This document shows, piece by piece, positions 60,895 through 64,000 of a stretch of 64,000 nt of DNA (position 1 is its first letter; every line of letters starts with the position of its first letter). A program made the position numbers and the translations under genes. The notes beneath the pieces are model-generated. The model was not told where the DNA came from. It ran no database searches and worked only from the letters and a program-made list of their open reading frames with translations. Origin of the DNA: Lutraria lutraria (Eukaryota > Mollusca > Bivalvia > Venerida > Mactridae); contig OZ026834.1 of the NCBI GenBank assembly GCA_964023205.1, positions 34,448,756 to 34,512,755 of the forward strand, given 5' to 3'.

Positions 60895-61733
60895 TGTCTT
60901 TGACGTAGGTGTAGTTTCACCATAGACTTCCCATGAATAAACTGAATAGACTGGCCAGTGTCACCCCTTATATGGATAGTGATGGTGTCAAAGTCGGCTT
61001 TAGCCAGTGGTACATAGTGTAAATTCAAGAACTCGAAATGAATATGGGGGTTAGTTCCTGCTTTCGTTCTCGGATCAAATGGAGCTACACGTAAGATGGG
61101 GGCTTCTATGTTTCCCAAATAGGTATAAGACGCGAGGTCGGAATAAACAAACAAATGATTATGACCCATGTTAATATCTACGCCATGAGGAAACGGATCT
61201 GGAGTGTCTTTAAAAAAGATGGTAGGAGAACTATCAGGGGCTCCACCCAGTTTAATAAACATGTGAGGATGAAACTGAATGCCTAGTTGATCCGAACTGT
61301 CCAGTTTTGCGCGTTTACTTTGTCCTGAAAAACCCATGGTAAATCGAAGCCCTTTCTGTCTAAATATTTTACCTAATTGATCTTTCACGGTAAAGTCAAT
61401 CGTCTCGATCAAATGTTGGGGTGTGACATAAGTTCCTATAGGAATACAAAGTCGTACACCTTTTTCTTCTTTATTGGGGAGAGTACAATAGGTCTCAAAG
61501 TTTTCTAAGGCCTTACCCAGGACAGGATCATGTGTGACAATGTAGAAATGTCTCTCTTCTTCAGTGACATTAATGACCTGACTAGGAACAATCATTTCCA
61601 CTAAGGCAATTTCCCAATCTTGTTTATTGAGATGGATGGGTTTTGCCAGTTTGGTACGAAAACAACATTGCGTATTGTCTTGGAATAAATCCATAGAGCT
61701 ATCACTCATGAGTGTGATGTAAAACGAACTCAT
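60891..61733 (-). CDS. Penton-like minor capsid protein
   Basis: 280 residues, predominantly beta. The N-terminus (MSSFYITLMSDSSMDLF, then CCFRTKL and WEIALVEM) and the C-terminus (YVPLAKADFDTITIHIRGDT then GQSIQF and KLHLRQRQ) are the conserved ends of the single jelly-roll penton/minor capsid family linked to F54H12.2-type capsid genes. It would form the fivefold vertices of an icosahedral shell. It overlaps by four bases both the upstream membrane-protein gene and the downstream basic-peptide gene, so it is probably co-expressed with them. Confidence 0.78.
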   Translation of the reverse strand: MSSFYITLMSDSSMDLFQDNTQCCFRTKLAKPIHLNKQDWEIALVEMIVPSQVINVTEEERHFYIVTHDPVLGKALENFETYCTLPNKEEKGVRLCIPIGTYVTPQHLIETIDFTVKDQLGKIFRQKGLRFTMGFSGQSKRAKLDSSDQLGIQFHPHMFIKLGGAPDSSPTIFFKDTPDPFPHGVDINMGHNHLFVYSDLASYTYLGNIEAPILRVAPFDPRTKAGTNPHIHFEFLNLHYVPLAKADFDTITIHIRGDTGQSIQFIHGKSMVKLHLRQRQ

Positions 61734-61975
61734 GTTGATTTAGGTTTATTGAATTTCAAGGAGGGATTCGGTAGAATATAACCTAGAGAACTACTTAAAA
61801 GCAGAAGCCACAATTCTCGATCGGGTCGTTGAAAACACAAATTAAATAGCGATACGGTAATAATAATAAATACCACTACAATTTGTGCCAAAAAAGTGAC
61901 CTTATTTTTGGGTTCACACAATTTGGCTTGCTCTGAGGCAGTCACTACCACACTGGCCGTATCAGCTTGAGACAT
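61730..61975 (-). CDS. Small two-span membrane protein of the element
   Basis: 81 residues from ATG 61975; the longer frame to 62023 starts only at TTG. Hydrophobic segments at about residues 27-48 and 55-67, the second followed by GYILPNP, predict two membrane spans. Function unknown; a role in virion membrane or entry is conceivable from its position in the capsid block but is not shown. An AATAAA on the - strand (61982-61987) lies in the 20-base gap between the integrase stop and this start. Confidence 0.7.
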   Translation of the reverse strand: MSQADTASVVVTASEQAKLCEPKNKVTFLAQIVVVFIIITVSLFNLCFQRPDRELWLLLLSSSLGYILPNPSLKFNKPKST

Positions 61976-61981
61976 GATGTA

Positions 61982-61987
61982 TTTATT
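61982..61987 (-). terminator. Candidate poly(A) signal after the integrase
   Basis: AATAAA on the - strand, 9 bases after the integrase stop. If used, cleavage would fall inside the next gene, so the two genes would be alternative rather than joint ends. It may be chance in AT-rich sequence. Confidence 0.3.
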
Positions 61988-61995
61988 AACAAACT

Positions 61996-63069
61996 TTAAA
62001 CGAGATGGGATTCGGGAATCCAACTGTCAAATTTCGAAGGATAACCTTTCCAATGCACTTTAATTTCTCGTCTTCCGTCTACCTTACTCTGGCGATGTGC
62101 GAGCACTGATTCAATTTCATAGATAGCATCATCTTTTATAACCTGTACTTCAGAGAAATAAAACGAACCTAATATGGGTTCTCCGTCTAAATCAGTCAAT
62201 TTCACAGTAGCAGGAGAGGTCTTTTTGACTTGGATCACTTTAAACAGTTCAGTGGTCCAGTTGGGTAGATAACCTTTATCAAATGTACGTTTTGTTTTAT
62301 TGATACGAACAATATCTCCCACATGAAGGGTCGTCGACGCTTTCTTTCTTGATTTTCCATACAAGGTCAAGGCCACTTGAGATTCGTTATTCTCATTTAC
62401 GGATACGGGTGTCATTTGTATACTACGATGAACACGATGATTATAGGCATGCACGAGATCAGGCAATACCTGAATATACCTTCGTGTTTTATGATGCGTA
62501 AAGTATTTCCACATGCGTGATTTTAAGGTCCGTTGAAAACGTTCCACTATACCAGCCTTAGTTTCTGGGTTTTCAGTCGTAAAATAATGAATCCCTACTT
62601 TGTCTAAAAACTGTTGAAACCTTTGATTCTTGAATTCTGTTCCTTTATCGGTTTGCAACGCTTTAGGTTGTCTCGTTTTAAGAATAGAGCGAAACGCTTC
62701 CACCAATGTGAGCCCCGTTTTATCCTTGAGGGGAACGACCCAAGCATATTTTGAAAACACGTCAATGACACACAACAAATATCGATAAGGGGTGTTGTAC
62801 TGAGCCAAGGATTGCATGTCTGCCAAATCAGCTTGCCATTGATGATCAATACCACCCACAATTGTTTTCCGTCTCGAGAATGCCCTACGGATAGGTTTGT
62901 GCAGGGTATAGGTCTTTTGTCCCTTCAACCAGGATCGCACTTGACTTGGCGTAATGGATTTCAGTTGAGTTCGAGCTGCTGTAGTAAGACGTTCTACCCC
63001 ACCAAAACCAGCCGGATGATGGGGATCATAATAAATCTGATGTAACAGACTGTCTACCTTTTTGTTCAT
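61996..63069 (-). CDS. Polinton integrase with C-terminal chromodomain (F54H12.3-like)
   Basis: 357 residues from ATG 63069 (the frame to 63090 begins at GTG). Residues about 75-190 form a retroviral-type integrase core: D81 in WQADLADM, D141 in LQTDKGTEF and E176 in KAGIVERFQ, the DDE triad with normal spacing. An SH3-like segment (about 249-282: VGDIVRI ... WTTELFKV) follows, and a chromodomain occupies about 317-357 (YEIESVL ... VHWKGYP then SWIP). The integrase inserts the element's linear DNA into the host genome; the chromodomain may steer it to methylated histones. All key residues are present and the frame is intact. The gene starts five bases after the stop of the 249-residue gene. 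Confidence 0.93.
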   Translation of the reverse strand: MNKKVDSLLHQIYYDPHHPAGFGGVERLTTAARTQLKSITPSQVRSWLKGQKTYTLHKPIRRAFSRRKTIVGGIDHQWQADLADMQSLAQYNTPYRYLLCVIDVFSKYAWVVPLKDKTGLTLVEAFRSILKTRQPKALQTDKGTEFKNQRFQQFLDKVGIHYFTTENPETKAGIVERFQRTLKSRMWKYFTHHKTRRYIQVLPDLVHAYNHRVHRSIQMTPVSVNENNESQVALTLYGKSRKKASTTLHVGDIVRINKTKRTFDKGYLPNWTTELFKVIQVKKTSPATVKLTDLDGEPILGSFYFSEVQVIKDDAIYEIESVLAHRQSKVDGRREIKVHWKGYPSKFDSWIPESHLV

Positions 63070-63074
63070 GTTGT

Positions 63075-63824
63075 CTAGTAGGCTTCCCACTTAGGTTCTG
63101 CTTTCATCTGTTTGACAGGTTTACTTATAGGTTCTGCTTTCATCCGTTTACTTATAGGTGAAGGAGGCTCAACAAAACTATCAAAGAATTCATCATCCTC
63201 CTCCGAGTCGTCTGCTTTTTGCATCCATGACCATCTCCGTTTATTTCCTATCACTTCTTGTGGTACATTGACATCTCTTAGTCCACTAGAAAACTGTTCC
63301 CATCCTCTAGGCTCCGACCCTTTTCTATGGCGTATGACATCATTGACCAAATCAATAATGTTGGATCCTTGTATTGGTTTTCCATGGTATTCCAACATCC
63401 CATGATCATTCCATGACATGTGGGGATGATTTTGTAGAAAGTGTAATAAAAGCTGAGTTTTTCGACGCATGGTAGTAGGAACACTTTCAAGAATCCGATC
63501 CGTCAATGTAGCAGGAGCCGCTTGTGCCCCTTGTGCACCTTGAGCAGCTGGAACAACCGGTGCAGCCGGTGCAACTGGTGCAGCCAGAGTAGCCGGTTCA
63601 CGTGCTTTTTGATGAGACAGCTGAAACCTTTGCAAGACTTGCCCATAGTGTTGTGCTTTTTCTGATTCAGACAACGATTCATTTTGTAATACGTCTCCCA
63701 TTTGTTTCTGTAAATCGGATGTTTGACTGACTTGCGGGGGAGGAGGTAAACGTGGTCGTTGTTCTGTTTTCCATCGATTCATCTCTTCTAGCATTTTGAA
63801 TGGGACGATAGCCATTTTCTTCAT
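63075..63824 (-). CDS. Unrecognised 249-residue element protein with Ala/Pro linker
   Basis: The N-terminal part (about 1-75) is helical and charged. Residues about 78-107 are an Ala/Pro/Gln linker of repeated AAP units. A folded part (about 108-200) contains RKTQLLLHFL, MSWNDHGMLEYHGKPI, GSNIIDLVNDV and GWEQFSSGL, then NVPQEVIGNKRRW, which I associate with other Polinton/adintovirus loci but cannot name. An acidic cluster (DDSEEDDEFFD) and a Lys-rich tail with two MKAEP motifs end it. The start overlaps the previous stop (ATGA, 63821-63824). A core or packaging role is possible but unproven. Confidence 0.72.
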   Translation of the reverse strand: MKKMAIVPFKMLEEMNRWKTEQRPRLPPPPQVSQTSDLQKQMGDVLQNESLSESEKAQHYGQVLQRFQLSHQKAREPATLAAPVAPAAPVVPAAQGAQGAQAAPATLTDRILESVPTTMRRKTQLLLHFLQNHPHMSWNDHGMLEYHGKPIQGSNIIDLVNDVIRHRKGSEPRGWEQFSSGLRDVNVPQEVIGNKRRWSWMQKADDSEEDDEFFDSFVEPPSPISKRMKAEPISKPVKQMKAEPKWEAY

Positions 63825-64000
63825 AGCTTTTTCACCAGTGTGGCAACACCTCCACTGAGTGCTCCTGCAGCAACAGCTTTAGCAATGATTGGAGCAAGAG
63901 CCAGTAATGGAAATAATCCTCCTTTTTGATTCAGCACACGTTTCTTTTTTTGAATGGATACTCTTTTATCTGCTAAAGTGCGGAGATGTTGACGCTTGGA
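63821..64000 (-). CDS. pX-like core peptide, 3' part (cut by window edge)
   Basis: The last 59 codons are visible, reading leftwards from 64000 to a TGA at 63821-63823. A basic segment (QKKKRVLNQKGG) is followed by a hydrophobic Ala/Gly/Leu segment (LFPLLALAPIIAKAVAAG then ALSGG) and a final VKKL. This basic-plus-hydrophobic plan with an NQ(K/R)GG-type motif resembles adenovirus pX-like core peptides in adintoviruses and Polintons. The start lies beyond the window. Confidence 0.7.
   Translation of the reverse strand, partial: SKRQHLRTLADKRVSIQKKKRVLNQKGGLFPLLALAPIIAKAVAAGALSGGVATLVKKL

Larger units (their letters stand above)
57150..64000 (-). mobile_element. Polinton/Maverick (adintovirus-like) element, left part
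   Basis: A - strand gene block carries a DDE integrase with chromodomain, an adenain-type protease, an F54H12.2-type capsid protein, a penton-like protein and pX/pVI-like basic peptides. This is the signature set of Polintons, large self-synthesising DNA transposons with a virus-like morphogenesis module. In Caenorhabditis elegans the F54H12.2 and F54H12.3 genes (capsid-like and integrase) are likewise neighbours. The left end is placed tentatively at 57150, where AGTAGTAATAGGCGGTACCC begins, because Polinton termini usually start AG. The opposite terminus needed to prove an inverted repeat is outside the window, as are the DNA polymerase and ATPase. All genes but the protease have intact frames, so the copy appears fairly young. 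Confidence 0.88.

Overview
The window looks like nuclear DNA of a marine or freshwater invertebrate, most likely a bivalve mollusc. It is AT-rich, very gene-poor, crowded with short inverted-repeat transposons (MITEs), tRNA-derived SINEs and minisatellites, and its few recognisable host exons end in canonical GT splice donors. The bivalve assignment is an inference from the repeat style; no species marker is present.

Bases 1-57,100 are essentially non-coding. The only convincing host coding segments are two paralogous first exons on the + strand (7945-8182 and 51866-52073). Each encodes a signal peptide and an eight-cysteine domain of the same spacing, and each ends in a phase-1 splice donor. 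The largest structure is a direct tandem duplication of about 10 kb (unit 1 15251-25228, unit 2 25229-34808). Its junction is readable, and the two units differ by point changes, several indels and one flipped hairpin loop. Around it lie many MITEs of a TACAGTCAAACCTGTG family, two other clean MITEs, a 138-bp near-perfect hairpin, at least two tRNA-like SINE families, a pair of identical 147-bp repeats, and minisatellites with 63-bp, about 43-bp and CGTGATC-containing units.

Bases from about 57,150 to the right edge hold the left part of a Polinton/Maverick (adintovirus-like) virus-like transposon, with all genes on the - strand. In transcription order (right to left) they are: a partial pX-like core peptide, an unrecognised 249-residue protein with a conserved domain, a DDE integrase with chromodomain, a two-span membrane protein, a penton-like minor capsid protein, a basic pVI/pX-like peptide, the F54H12.2-type capsid protein, a small Cys/His-motif protein, an adenain-type maturation protease split by a one-base frame offset in an A6 run, and a coiled-coil/Cys-rich protein. 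The first nine are packed like an operon, with ATGA stop-start overlaps or gaps of 2-55 bases. The expected DNA polymerase B, packaging ATPase and second terminus would lie beyond the right edge.

The most striking observation is at the 3' end of the last gene. Two tandem 16-nt hairpins (57399-57414 and 57377-57392), read on the - strand, match the metazoan replication-dependent histone mRNA 3' stem-loop (6-bp stem, UUUC loop, ACCA 3' flank). They differ from each other by a compensatory base-pair change and are followed by a purine-rich U7-site-like stretch. This suggests that a virus-like element ends an mRNA with the host's histone, non-polyadenylated, 3'-processing signal.
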